Below, piece by piece: positions 11,338 through 22,367 of a stretch of 64,000 bases of DNA. The position numbers and the translations under genes are program-made. This DNA is from Scedosporium boydii (taxonomy: Eukaryota > Ascomycota > Sordariomycetes > Microascales > Microascaceae): positions 124,001 through 188,000 of the forward strand of contig NJFT01000058.1 in the NCBI GenBank assembly GCA_002221725.1, in the 5' to 3' direction. The notes beneath the pieces were generated by a model that worked only from the letters and a program-made list of their open reading frames with translations, ran no database searches and had not been told where the DNA came from. Numbering within the stretch: position 1 is the first letter of the stretch; each line of letters starts with the position of its first letter.

Positions 11338-12287
11338 ATGGACACGACTCAGGCCAGCGCTCAGGTCCCAGCTGTGGAACCCACCGCTGGAGAACACACC
11401 GAGTGAGCCCATCGATTCCCGTCTCTTGTGTAAATTCACATTCAAACACACTAACGCTGGTTTCCAGACCGTCTATGAACTCTAGTTATCAATTAGAATG
11501 GGTTAAGAAGCTCCTTGAGCAGATCAAAGACTGTCTCAAGCAAAATAGCGACTGGCTCGGTATTGACGCGTCGAAGCCACAGCGCATCCTAGACTACGCA
11601 TGTGGGAATGGGACTGTCTCGTCTGTAAGTACCAGCACCTCTCCCTAAATCTACTATCACCCATCTGGCTTACAGCATTTGCTGAAAACGCGATGTAAAC
11701 GATAGGGACTACTTGATAGCTTCCCCCAGGCGACCTTTCACGGAATAGACAAACTCGATTCTCAGGTGAAACTATTCAACGAAGAGGCGTCGAAGCTGCT
11801 GGGTCCCAACCACCAAGATCGCATGTACGCCATCCAAGGCGACCTGAACGAACCCGAGAAAACCCCGGCCCTCACCCGCCGCGAGTGGTTCGGGTTCGAC
11901 TGCGCCATCATCAGCTTCGCTCTACACCACGTCGATGACCCGATCGATTTCCTCAAGCTGCTCAAGACCCGTGTCAAACCTGGCGGCACCATCGTTGTCG
12001 TCGAATGTCTGAAACAAGAGACTGAGAAAGATCCTGCTACTGCGCCTAGCGGCGTCAAGGCTGGGGAGCCAAAGTATAACCCAGCGAACATGAAGGCAGT
12101 ACCTATGGGTCGAGTGTGGCCCGGGTTCTCCGTGGAAGATGTTCATGAGGATTATGCTGCTGCTGGGTGTACGGATGTGGACTTGAGGATTTGGCCTGAG
12201 CAGGTCGAGCTGCCAAAGATGCCAACGTTTGGTGGCAGGAGTACCATGTACGTCTCAAAGGGCGTTGTTCCATTGACGGTGAGATAA
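11338..12287 (+). CDS. Class I SAM-dependent methyltransferase
   Basis: Three exons (11338-11402, 11468-11624, 11706-12287) give 267 residues in one frame. Motif I reads ILDYACGNGTVSS and is split by intron 2. FDCAIISFALHHVDD is the motif II/IV region, and VKPGGTIVVVE is the post-motif strand. This is the UbiE/Coq5-like methyltransferase layout. ETP clusters carry N-methyltransferases (GliN) and related S-methyltransferases (GtmA/TmtA) that bis-thiomethylate the dithiol. This protein could be either; sequence alone does not decide. It lies between the regulator and the second P450, so it is most likely a tailoring enzyme of the same pathway. Confidence 0.87.
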
Positions 12288-12665
12288 GGAAACTATCTAG
12301 TCGTCATGATTATGCGAGCATGGAACAGGAATCGTCTTTTAATGTTCATAGTCGGTAAATTCTCACTGCCAGCTCTTTCTCTAGCAGGAGCGTCATTTCA
12401 GCCGGAGGGATCTGGTTATAAATGTTCAGATTGGTATAATGCAAGCTGCTGCTTACCACCGAAACCTTGAACCATTTCGTGTAATAACAGATGGCACATT
12501 AGACTCTTGAAAGTCTAGTATCTGTCTCAAAGTACATCACGTAACTGCTTAATGGTAACAACATTCTCAAAGACCTTATAACGCTGCTCGTAACAGTCAG
12601 CTTCAATATTCCATCTCGCCCGACACCAGGTTTGACGTTGACACATCGACACTACTTCGGTGGAT
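12288..12665. other. Intergenic, convergent 3' ends
   Basis: This 378-base spacer lies between the methyltransferase stop and the convergent P450 stop. Nothing recognisable is present beyond 3' untranslated sequence. Confidence 0.5.
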
Positions 12666-14345
12666 TCACTGCGTCCTCTTTACACAGCGCAACAAGAAAT
12701 CAGGATGTGTAATCCAACTATCGCGGTTCCGGCTCCAATCTTCCTTATCCAACCAGCTCAACTCATAATTCAGCACAAGATGCACGAGCGTCTGCCGGAT
12801 CATCAAGTCTGCCGCATACCTCCCCATGCACTGGCGAGGACCGAACCCGAACCTCCAGAAGCGATACCGCAATTCTGAACCCCGCTTTGCTAGGAACCGA
12901 TCAGGTCGGTACGTGGTGTTGTCCGGGGCCCATGTGTCGCTGTCGATGTTCAGGGCATAAGAATCAACCATGAAATTAGTCCCGGCTGGGATGATGTATC
13001 CGTCTATCTCGCGTGCTGTAGGTGCGGCCTGCGGTACGCTGAAGGCGGCGAGTGGCTTCAGGCGGCTCGATTCCATCACGCACGCTGAGAGATACGTGGA
13101 GTCGCTCCGCAGATAAGCGTCCATTCGACCTTCCTGCGAGGCGAGCTGCGCTTCAGAACGCAAGCGTTCTTGCACGTCTGGATGAGCCGCCAAAAAGACC
13201 AGATTCCAGGACAGTGCACCCGTAGTGATATCCAAATTCGCGTACAAGGCTTCGTCTAGGGTTTGCAGGAGCTGATCCTGGGTCATCTGGCCAGACCCGG
13301 TCGCCTTGTACATTTGAACAATGGGAAGAGAGGGGTCGTGGGCCTGCGCGTGTCCGTGAGCCGCATCGTTGAATGCCTTCCACCGTCTTTGAAACTCTCG
13401 AAGCTCGGCGTTGGCAGTAGTGGGTAGCCACTGAGCCCAAGAAAAGCGCGTTAGCCCACCCTGCACGACGTTGCGGAATATTTTCTCCCGCAAGGGGGCG
13501 ATCCTGAGGAGTTCTTGGGCCAATAGTGGCGGCAATGGACCATAAAATATCTCGGCAACTACCCAGAACGGCAACATCTTCATATCCTTGGCCGGATGCA
13601 GAATCTCGTCTCCCATACTGCCATTCGTATAAAGACGGTCGAAATGGTTTAGAATCTGGCGCTCGATATTGGGGATCCGGGTCGAAGTGGCTTGGTAACT
13701 GAATGGCACACCCATGACCGATCTGACGCTTCGCCATTCCTCTCCGCTGATCAGACCCACGCACTTTCCCAATAGACGGTTCATGTATGCTCCTGAGTCG
13801 TTCGCAGCAGCCTTGATATGCTTATCAGAATCGGAAAATACGCCGGACAGCTGATGCGGCTGTGTCAACACGCTGTTCAACAGTCAGTCAGCAGGCCATG
13901 TCTCTTTTCCTGATCCGACATGAACTAAAATCCTATGATAATTGGCGCTGCTCACATTTCCGGTTTTATACCCGACCATATGCGGTAAATACTGCCATAT
14001 CTTTCCTTCCATGCGGGCGAGTTCTCGACGCCGCTGAGAAACTTGGCTTCATCGCCTTGACCGTTAGGCCAGCGGTATGGACATGACGGCAGATCTCGTA
14101 TCCCGTCTCGCTGCTTAATAGGAAATCTGTGATTCAGGTAGGCCTGTTTTAGGTATTAACCAGTTGTACCTCAGAGCTCCTTGGGTAAAAGGGTATGAGC
14201 GTAGACTTACATTGATCACGCTGGAGAGGGCATCGCGGAGAACGCCAGGCAGGTATCCTGGGGCAAGAAGCTCAACCACGGCGACGAGAAGTAGGGGGCA
14301 AGCTACGACTCCGACAGACGATAGCGCATACTGTATCAAGTGCAT
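12666..14345 (-). CDS. Cytochrome P450, ETP-cluster type (GliF-like)
   Basis: Exons 14345-14211, 14113-13956 and 13872-12666 total exactly 1,500 bases, about 499 residues. A membrane anchor occupies about residues 5-27 (ALSSVGVVACPLLLVAVVEL). The proline-rich hinge region contains CPYRWPNGQGD. The I-helix is NLDITTGALSW with the conserved Thr, followed by ExxR as ESSR and heme motif FGFGPRQCMGRY. The ITTGALSW and RYAADLMIR wording is, as I recall the family, characteristic of GliF/SirB-type P450s. Intron 1 uses an acceptor at TTAAG or the adjacent GCAG; both keep the frame and differ by one residue. It is divergent from the acyltransferase at 15177, and the spacer carries the palindromic regulator motif. 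Confidence 0.88.
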
Positions 14346-14653
14346 CTTCGGCAGGTGTATGTGTTTGCTGATCTTATGATACGGCAAGCATGCAGGCTCC
14401 AGGAACGCCAGTTCCAGCGAAGTGATACTAGTGTTGACTTGAACCCATGTTTAACGTCAAACATCCGAAGGATTAATAAACTCGACCCTCTCTGCATCCG
14501 GGAGTCTTTAAATTGGACCTGAGAACACCTCTTCGCGAGATGCGCGCTGCTGTGAACAGATGAACAGATGTAACTCATGCATGGCCGATCATGCGTAGGA
14601 CGCAGTGGGTCCCACCAATCGGTCAGCGTATTAACTCATACCCAGGATCTTAT

Positions 14654-14664
14654 TCGGCCGCCGA
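14654..14664. promoter_or_regulatory. TCGGCCGCCGA, match to TCGGN3CCGA
   Basis: The palindrome TCGG-CCG-CCGA matches the consensus reported upstream of ETP cluster genes and attributed to GliZ/SirZ regulators. I scanned the other intergenic parts of 1-16.5 kb by eye and found no second perfect copy. The site lies 309 bases upstream of the P450 start at 14345 and 513 bases upstream of the acyltransferase start. Confidence 0.65.
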
Positions 14665-14926
14665 GGAAACCGGAAATCGGTACCCCTGCTGGGATGTGGT
14701 CCTCCTTGCTCGACGAGAGAAAGGGAGAAAAGGGTTCAAATCGGGTAAGACGAATGTGATGCCGGCTCTACGGACACATGAAAAGAAAAGAAGAAGAAAA
14801 GAAAAGGGAGAATTGTAGAGGCCTTCAATATGTGTTTTCTGAGATGGGTTGGGAAGGCCTACCTGAACGCTAAGAAACACCGGAGATGCTGTCGGCAAGT
14901 TCCCAGTAAGCGGGCCGCAATCTGTA

Positions 14927-14937
14927 TCGGCCGCTGA
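14927..14937. promoter_or_regulatory. TCGGCCGCTGA, one-mismatch regulator motif
   Basis: It differs from TCGGN3CCGA at one position (CTGA for CCGA). It is 240 bases upstream of the acyltransferase start, a better promoter distance than the perfect copy. Confidence 0.4.
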
Positions 14938-15176
14938 CTCCGAAAGACCGTCGGACCCAATCCCTAGAACATTGATGGCCATGGCCGATCCTACAATTTC
15001 AAACCATGGGTCATATATAGAATCTTAAAACCCGCTGGAATAGGAACCGATCTGCAATAATTCTAAAGTCTAGAATTGTGACTTGCGAGTCCCTGAACAA
15101 GTGTGCATCTTAACACGAATACTCGTACCATCTCTATCGTTAAGGCCTACCCTCTGAGTTCTCTCCTGTCCCTACC

Positions 15177-16474
15177 ATGCAAACCTTCTACAGTCCCAAG
15201 ACCCTCGTGACTTGGGACGTCCGCGCTCCCGGGTGCATGGCCCTTCAGTCAATCATCACTGCCCTCTTACTTTGCACAACACCAAAAGGCTCACCGCTAC
15301 GAATCGGCGTGTTACCCATCCTCCTCTACCTCAGCACCGTCTCCATCCGAACAGCGTCGGCCTTCTCGCTGCAGCTGATGCTTTACCTGGGATTCGCCGT
15401 GTGTAGCTACGTCAATGTTTTTCACTGCTTCAACTTTTTGTGGCTACGTCCTTTCGATGACGCAGATATCCGCCGTGAGATGAGCCGGTGGAAGAGGAGT
15501 TCTGCGAATCCGGGTCTTCTGGAGCGGGTTCACTTTGCCACGGGCATGCTGTGGAGTTTCCGCGGCGTTGGAACCTCGTATGAGATCAAGAGCATGCCCA
15601 AGTTCCCCGGCGGAGTCGTCCCTTCGAAGCGCTCATTCCTGCTTCAGCAAGTCGGATGGATTGCCTTTCAATATCTATTCATGGATATCGTCACGAGTCA
15701 ACCGCAGGATCCCAAGATCGCCGAGACTTGGGCCGTGGGCAAGGAATGGCTGTGGTTGCCGATGAACCCATATCCGGTCACCAGAGAGGATCTCGTGAGT
15801 CGGTTGATGGGGACGCTCATGTCTTGGTATCTGATCGGATACATGATGCTGGACACATGGTATCGTCTCTTCGCGTTCGTGTTCGTCGGGCTTGGCATCT
15901 CTGAGGTCAAGCAGTGGCCGCCGATGTATGGGACCTACAGCCAGTGCTGCACTTTACGCGGATACTTTAAGTATGCTCAGATTCAGTCTGAAGAATTTCA
16001 AAACCGTCGCTGACCACTTTTGTTTTGTTTAAATACAGTCACTTTTGGCATCAGTGCCTCCGACTGCCCCTCCAGGGCGCTGCCAGATTCATAACACGCC
16101 GGCTTCTTCGCCTGCGGCCTTCCTTGGTGGAGTCATACGTGACCATGCTCGTGATCTTCGCCCTGTCTGGCCACTTTCACATCCTTCTCGATTACTGTTC
16201 CGGGATGGCCTCGTGGAAGCTTTCGGGTGGAGTGCAATGCTTCACACTCATGGTCCCAGGCATCATGATCGAGGATGGTGTCCAGTGGATGTGGCGCAGA
16301 TTAAAGTCGAAGATGGGCATCCGGGGCTCTCCGTTGTTTGAGAAGACCATTGGGTACATCTGGGTCTTCTTATACTTGGCCACGGTGACGCCGGTTTTCA
16401 ATTACCCACTCCAGCGGATAGAAAGAAACCCCACGTACATCATCCCGTGGAGTGTAGTTAAGCAGTTTACGTAG
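15177..16474 (+). CDS. Membrane-bound O-acyltransferase, wax-synthase-like
   Basis: Two exons (15177-15970, 16039-16474) give 409 residues. Several hydrophobic segments are visible: about residues 20-60 (IITALLLC, VLPILLYLSTVSI), 65-90 (SLQLMLYLGFAVCSYV), 210-235 and 300-390. The exon junction reads YFNHFWHQCLR; a His in such a polar FWHQ context matches the conserved part of wax-synthase/MBOAT-like acetyltransferases of fungal clusters. Proteins of this kind O-acetylate terpenoid, meroterpenoid and aranotin-type metabolites. Here it could acylate a hydroxyl introduced by one of the P450s. It is the last gene of the block and shares a motif-bearing divergent promoter with the second P450. Confidence 0.8.
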
Positions 16475-17037
16475 ATGCGCAGATCGTGACTTAAAGAGAC
16501 TTCGTGCATAACACTGCCTCAAGTCCTCCACTGATGCCTAATTTTGGGTTTCCACATCCGCTTCAGCTCGTCGAAAGGCCTTCTTCACTCTACATCCAGA
16601 GGCTACATGGTTCGGAATTCGGCAAGTGTGGAACCCAATGAGGGACATAATCGATGGGTTCGCGATTACTTGTGTTACATAGCTTGGGTTTCCATAATAA
16701 GCCTAAAGACATGAACTAATCGCCTCTGCCCAAGTGAATTGTCTCGTGGCTTATTCGCAAACAGCGCCCATTCTTTCTGGTAGGGCCTCTTTTCACGGCC
16801 AAAGACATGTCTCCAGTGGACGAAAGCACCTCGCCCACAGACCTACAACCATGTAAACTATATAACCTTAGGCAAATTGCAGTGCTACCAAGGGATCTGA
16901 GAGCTAAGCCGGCTCGTTAAGGCCTTCTCCTCTAGGCAGCTGGCGAAAGCGCTAGAGGTGTTCCTGGTTCAACCACAGGTTGGACCGTGGATGTAATCGG
17001 GTTTTTCATGGTAGGCTGGCTCAACGCAGGTCCCACC

Positions 17038-17075
17038 TTTCCCCTTTCCCCTTTCCCCTTTCCCCTTTCCCCTTT
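17038..17075. repeat. (TTTCCCC)5 tandem repeat
   Basis: Five exact heptamer units plus TTT, read directly; a homopyrimidine tract on the plus strand. Confidence 0.95.
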
Positions 17076-17296
17076 CCAACGCTGCAATTTCTTTTTATTA
17101 GCGGTGGCTCTTGGTTTACCATTGACGATTCGTTGGAAGCACTTGATCGCCCGAGGGAGGGCTCGAGGCCATCAATGCGGTGGCGCCTTGGATGATATAT
17201 TATGAGATCCACCTGTCTGGAAATAGTGTAAAGGGCTCCCCTGGCTACCTGTTTTCCTGCACATTGAATGGGCCGACCGGGCAGTACGGTAATATC

Positions 17297-17772
17297 AATC
17301 TGGGGTTACACAGACGGGCTCTATTAAACATACGTGCTGTTGAGGGTGGTCATTTGATATGCATCCACAGGCGGCACGGCACGGCCAGAATTAAGCCATG
17401 GGGTCATGTCGGCAAGGACCTGTCGAGTCTCTTTTCTGTTTTAAAATAGTCCGCTCCCTTTCCATGCCCAGAGCCCGACTGGAAAGCAAACTTCCTCAGC
17501 CCTTTACTAAAGACTCGTTTTGAACTCAACTCGCTTCTGTCTTGCCTCCATCATACCAGCATAATCTGCTCCAGTAGCCAGCATTCTCCTCGCGAGCAAA
17601 CCCCTCCCTTTATAATTTATTGTACATCCACTAACTGAGCTGGCCGCCGCCAACTAAGATCCTCCAGCAGTTCATTAAAGTGCCCGGTCTTTAATACTAC
17701 GAAAAATGAAGAACAGAGGACACGTGCGCCCCTGAGGCCTAGAGACACAAAACGAAAAGGAAAAACAAAATG
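17297..17772 (+). repeat. Diverged duplicate of DUF7136 gene upstream region
   Basis: This stretch and 22837-23276 share ordered blocks on the same strand. The blocks are AATCTGGGGT followed by ACACAGAC, a CATGGGGT block, a GTCTCTTTTCTGTTT-like block, CGCGAGCAA, CAGCAGTTC followed by TGCCCGGT, a GAxGAAxAGAxGACAC block and an A-rich tract ending in ATG. Here the ATG (17770) opens no DUF7136 frame. I read it as a relic promoter whose gene was lost. The similarity was judged by eye. Confidence 0.65.
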
Positions 17773-18392
17773 CCGTGGCCTTGGTCTGGTGAAGTGGAGC
17801 ATGGGCACGCATTCATTCGCCCGTCTGCCTCAAATTAACTTGGTGAAAATGGCTGGTTCGGTAAATGGAAACCGATGGTGTTTCTCGAGTATATATAGAC
17901 ACACAACGCTTTACTCAACACGAATTGCACCTAGTAAGAAGACGTAAGAAGACCCTGTACCACCGCTGGAGGACAAACATGGCCTCCGTGCCCCTGAATT
18001 AAAAGGGGGAGAAAAGCTATAGTTAAGGGCAAGGGAAAAATTCGGACAGCTGTACTTCGTCATCTTTCTTGGGCCATTTCTTCCCTTTGCCTTTCCAGGT
18101 GTCGTATGCGGCCTAGACCGAACATACCGGGATCCGAAACACGCCCGGCGCCCGAAAGTTGATTCCATTGTCGTTGATTAGACTATCAGCCTGAGACCTC
18201 TTCTGGTAGTCGAATGGCTCATTTCCATTCTTCTCACCGTTATCTTTTTAAGTCTCTAGCGAGCTATGTGACATGGGAGTTAGCAGCAGCTCACTCTGTG
18301 GAAACAACACGGAAGGAATTTGAACAAACACGTCAACGACGTAAATAATCCACGAAATTTTTTTCCTCAGTTCGGGGATTTCCGGTAGCAAC

Positions 18393-21300
18393 TCACCCAA
18401 CCACAATGTCTTCCAATGCGAGGGAACCGTATGTTTCGTTCGGTAATCTGTACATCCCCGGCAGTGGTTCAAAACGGGGGTCGCGCCCCTCGCTCCAGCA
18501 CGGGGGCGGGCTTCCTGAGAACCCCGTTGACTCATTGAAGCACTGCGGAGTGCCTTCCAGCCACGGCCGTGCTGCGGCCACGAGATAATACTTTCGACCG
18601 TTGCTGTAGCAGACGCCCGTCTTCTCTGCTGTCCCTGGCCCTATGTAGTCGACCACGGCGCCCACGTCGTCGCACTTCCCGCCGTCTACCACCACAGGGC
18701 GCCAACCTGCGAGGTACCATGCTTTCGGTATCATTTGAGCCCACGCGACCTTTTCCGCCGGCTTCTTCATCTCCGCCTTCGTAAGGAGCTTCTCTCTCTC
18801 CACCCGCTCCTTGCTTTTACGTCCTTCGGACAGAGTGCCGCCATCAATGAGCTTGAAGAGCTGATTTCTCGAAGGTGAAAGCCCCGAGAAAATCTTCTCG
18901 GTGATAATTGTCACGGCTTGCATCCAGGAAAGGAAGAATGATTTGAGGACCTCGCGGAGTTCTTGGTCGATCGATTCCGCTTTGTCGCGACTACACGTAG
19001 TCAGAGATCAGTAGTGGGGGTTGATAGTAGGCTTGGGGTGATCATAGGTCGTGTCTATTTGTATGCAGACGCAATTGATATATAACGCACCTTGTCTGGA
19101 CGTCTTTAGCTAAACTTAATCCGCAACTTGTTATGCCATATACTGAATCCTTGACGTTGTCCCTACTAGCGCCACCTCTGAGAACTGCGGAGAACGGTGA
19201 ATGTTAGCGAATTACAAATCGGCGTGACCTCTTGTTTTTCAACATCTGAAGAAGGGGCGGGCGGTGTGGGAGGGACGGTATGCATACTGTTGTTAAAAAT
19301 AGGAGCCATGACCATTGAGAGCCCCATCCCAAGCAAGTCAATGTTAATAAAAAGCATCTGAAGGTCTTCCTGCTCTGGCAGCTGGGCAAAGTCGCGCACG
19401 AGACTCTCTCCAACGCCCACTACCAAGGCATAGGCGGCAAGAAGGGCATCATATAGGTCGCTAAGAATCTGATACCGAGCAGGTTAGACACTGGGGTTCT
19501 CCTCGAATGAGGATGTGGCACGACGGTGGGTCGAGGCCGGGTGGAAGGGAATGGGCTACAAAGCTGGAGAACGCACCCTATTCAACGCAACAAACGACTC
19601 GAGAACCAGCTGGGAACCAGGTCCACCCACTATCGTGCTCCCCCGCCCTGGGACGGTAGAGGCCGACGTCACACCCATGAAACCGTTCACAATACAAAAG
19701 AGTTGGCCCTGCGAAAAAGTCGCTAGCCGACGCACTGAAGCTCCCACTCTCATTTTTAACTGAAATCCAATCTGATACCATGCTTTTCCAGGCGCAAGTT
19801 GCGTGCAGATCCTCCTACCGCTTGCTTGTTTCAATGGTCGACGCGTTTAGAACAGCTTGATCCATGCAGGAGAAACCATCCGAAAAAGTCCAGGGGCATT
19901 TTTCGTCAGCAAGATAGAGCTTATAGACTTGCGGAGTCATAAACTCGCCATCTCTGAAGGATTCCAGATCGATGGCCCAGTCCGTCACACCTCCAAAGTT
20001 CATAATGCGGTAAAGAGAGGTCCTCATATCCTTCGTGTTGGAGTCTATATAGGCAACCCACTCGACGTCATCGTAGACGAGGTAGTTTGTCATGGTATGG
20101 CCATCGTACCACTTCTCGACATTAGGGTTCGTCTTGATAATCATATCGATCTCGGCGTTGGAGAGGTATCCTGGTTCCCCTGTGCATGGACCTGGCCTGG
20201 CCTTCGAATCCCGCTTCCCGCCGGGAAAGGTGCACATCGGCCCGTCGCAGCCCTTTTGAGCCATCCCGAAGGACCGCCCGTAGCTACTGACGCCAACAAT
20301 AACCTTGTTGGCCGATATGCCAGCACGTGTGATCATTGACAAGGCGTCGATAGTCTCCGTGTAGTTGACGTGCGAGCGAAGACAGTTGCCGGCCTCACAT
20401 CCGGGCTGCGACCATTTGGATTCGGTGTCCCACTGGCCGTGTAAGTCATAGGTCATGTAAACGATGTAGTCTAGATACTCAGACAGGGCCTTTATCGGGA
20501 TACCCTTGAGGTACCAATACGAGGCCGGCGCGGCAATCGAGAGGCTTTTACCTGCGGGAAGAAGCACTCTTAGTAGAGCAATGAGGGCCAAGTAGTTGCT
20601 TCCCTCGACAGCATCACCACTGGGAATGTCTGGGATATCTGGTGCAGCCGGATACTCCCAGTCAATGTCAATGCCATCGAGGTCGTATTCCTTGACGAAG
20701 TTGGCGAGATTCTGGGCAACGTATCCTATTCCCTTCCCCGACGGCCTCGCGAAAGATCCAAAATTTGTCTGGCGCTGTCGAGTCGGTCCAGCCACCGAAG
20801 AACACTATCCGCTTAACTCCTTTGAGTTGCACAAACTTCTTAAACGGTTCCTCAATGTCGCCTCCCATGTCAACCCCCCACTCTGGAGTGATTTTCCCAA
20901 AGGCACAATGGATATGTGTGAAGCGACTCGTATCGATTTCGTCGACATCCATCTGCAAGCAGGGCCTGTTCTTATTCCACGCTTCAAAATAACCAAGACT
21001 GATAAACTGCGCGGGTGGCTGCTTGTTATTGGTTATGCCGGTTTCGCAGTTGGAGATGCACCCAGAGATACCCGGCACCTTACCCTTGACTTCGCAGAAC
21101 TCTGCAGTTAAACCGCAAAAGCCATGCTGGCTGCAACAGGCATTCAGGGGACAGGGATTCAAATCGGCAAGTGCGGTGCCTCTGGGGGGTCTTTGGGTTC
21201 TGGGCACTTAGGGTCCACATTCCACGTTGGCTACAGGGGCCGGAAGAGGCGGATCTCCGTCGCTGATGTAAATGAGAGTGTCGTACCGTATTTTGGGACT

Positions 21301-22367
21301 GTAGTCCTCGAAACCCCACGTCTTGTCCTTGTTGAATTTGAGGATGTCGGCCGCTTTCAGACCGTTCTCTCTTGCGATCGAGTCACAGGACTCCCCCATG
21401 GCGACAAGGTGGGATACGCATGATCCGTCAGCGTTGCGCTGCGGTGGTGCACGGCGGTGCAGGACAGACGAGTTTGTTGCTGAAGATGTGGTAGCATCAA
21501 TCGATGTGAATGAGGATGCCGAATTTGTTGTACTTGTCACGATCACGGTACCACTCGAAGGGCCCTGATACGGTTCGGGACCCTCCTGCTGGGTCAACCA
21601 GACCGAGACGCCTGTGATGACATCTGAGTGGAGGAAGCTCGGAATGCAACCATCCTTCGCCCAAAATGTGGTGGCTTGCTGCACAGCTTCCATAGCTGCT
21701 TTCCTCCACTAACATCTACAACAACTCCTATTGCAGAATGGGGGAGGCTGCAGTGCTGGAGTACTATCGAGCGGCCAACGCCGTGACCCTTGATCCGATG
21801 AATCGCCTGCTGCACTACCGTGTAGACAGCAGCGGCATTGCTGACGCGTTCGCCAATGTACACACCCACTGAAGTATCGCCGTATTGGGCGAAGAGAGTA
21901 GTCGGGATGCCCTCATCATCGTTAAGCGCGTTGATGCTTATGTACGCGCTCACTTCGTAGAGGATGGCAACAGCCTGACCTGGAACTATGTCTCCAGAAG
22001 GGTCAGACCACGAGACTTGGACATCGGCAGTGTGTTCGTATGTATTCGCAAGGACCTGCTCCCATGGGATATGCAGGCTTGGCATGATTTCGCCTCGGAA
22101 GGAACTACATGCCCGGACGCCGGAGACCCTTCCGCCAAAGTGAAGGTCTTGGTCATCGTTGTCGTTGGACTCAGATGGCTTGAATAGCCGAGGTTTTCCG
22201 TTGCAGCCCAGGAATTGATCCCAGTTGTTGTAGAATGTCCAGTTTCCGGGACCTTCGCCGACGATCTCGATGTCCTGAGGACAGAAAAGTGCTGACACGG
22301 CAGCGAAAGCGGATGGGGCTGAGGCGAGGATAGCGAACCCTGCCGCGAAAAGATGAGAGATAGACAT
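18393..22367 (-). pseudogene. Broken class V (GH18) subgroup-C chitinase, LysM + chitin-binding
   Basis: From an ATG at 22367 the remnant shows a signal peptide (about 25 residues), a Cys-containing N-terminal region, a LysM-like segment (about 21300-21430), a chitin-binding type-1 segment (about 21095-21160, CCSQHGFCG) and a GH18 barrel with catalytic motif DGIDIDWE (about 20655-20680) intact. The frame is broken near 21700, stopped by an in-frame TAA at 21208-21210, and broken again near 20730-20750. It then stops at 19815. Further pieces at 19166-19426 and 18393-18923 resemble the long C-terminal part of this family but are not continuous. Short introns do not explain the breaks, because candidate introns there would be under 35 bases. 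Proteins of this architecture are secreted and act on fungal cell-wall chitin; some relate to yeast killer-toxin subunits. The copy is judged non-functional unless the breaks are assembly errors. Confidence 0.75.

Larger units (their letters stand above)
14346..15176. promoter_or_regulatory. Divergent promoter region with ETP-regulator motif
   Basis: This 831-base spacer lies between two divergently transcribed tailoring genes. It contains a perfect TCGGN3CCGA site and a one-mismatch copy about 270 bases away (entered separately). No open frame in it has gene-like features. Confidence 0.65.
16475..18392. other. Gene-poor spacer with repeat and relic promoter
   Basis: No intact gene is recognised. 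The stretch contains a (TTTCCCC)5 tandem repeat and a diverged copy of the sequence upstream of the DUF7136 gene (both entered separately). The right end, near 18250-18392, runs into 3' remnants of the broken chitinase gene. Nothing else is recognisable. Confidence 0.5.

Noticed and set aside
14726..14745. GTTCAAATC resembling a tRNA T-loop
   Set aside because: The flanking five-base arms do not pair, and no acceptor or anticodon stem could be found.
20720..20755. Intron explaining the chitinase frame change
   Set aside because: The only GT-AG pair is 33 bases long, a multiple of three, so removing it would not restore the register.
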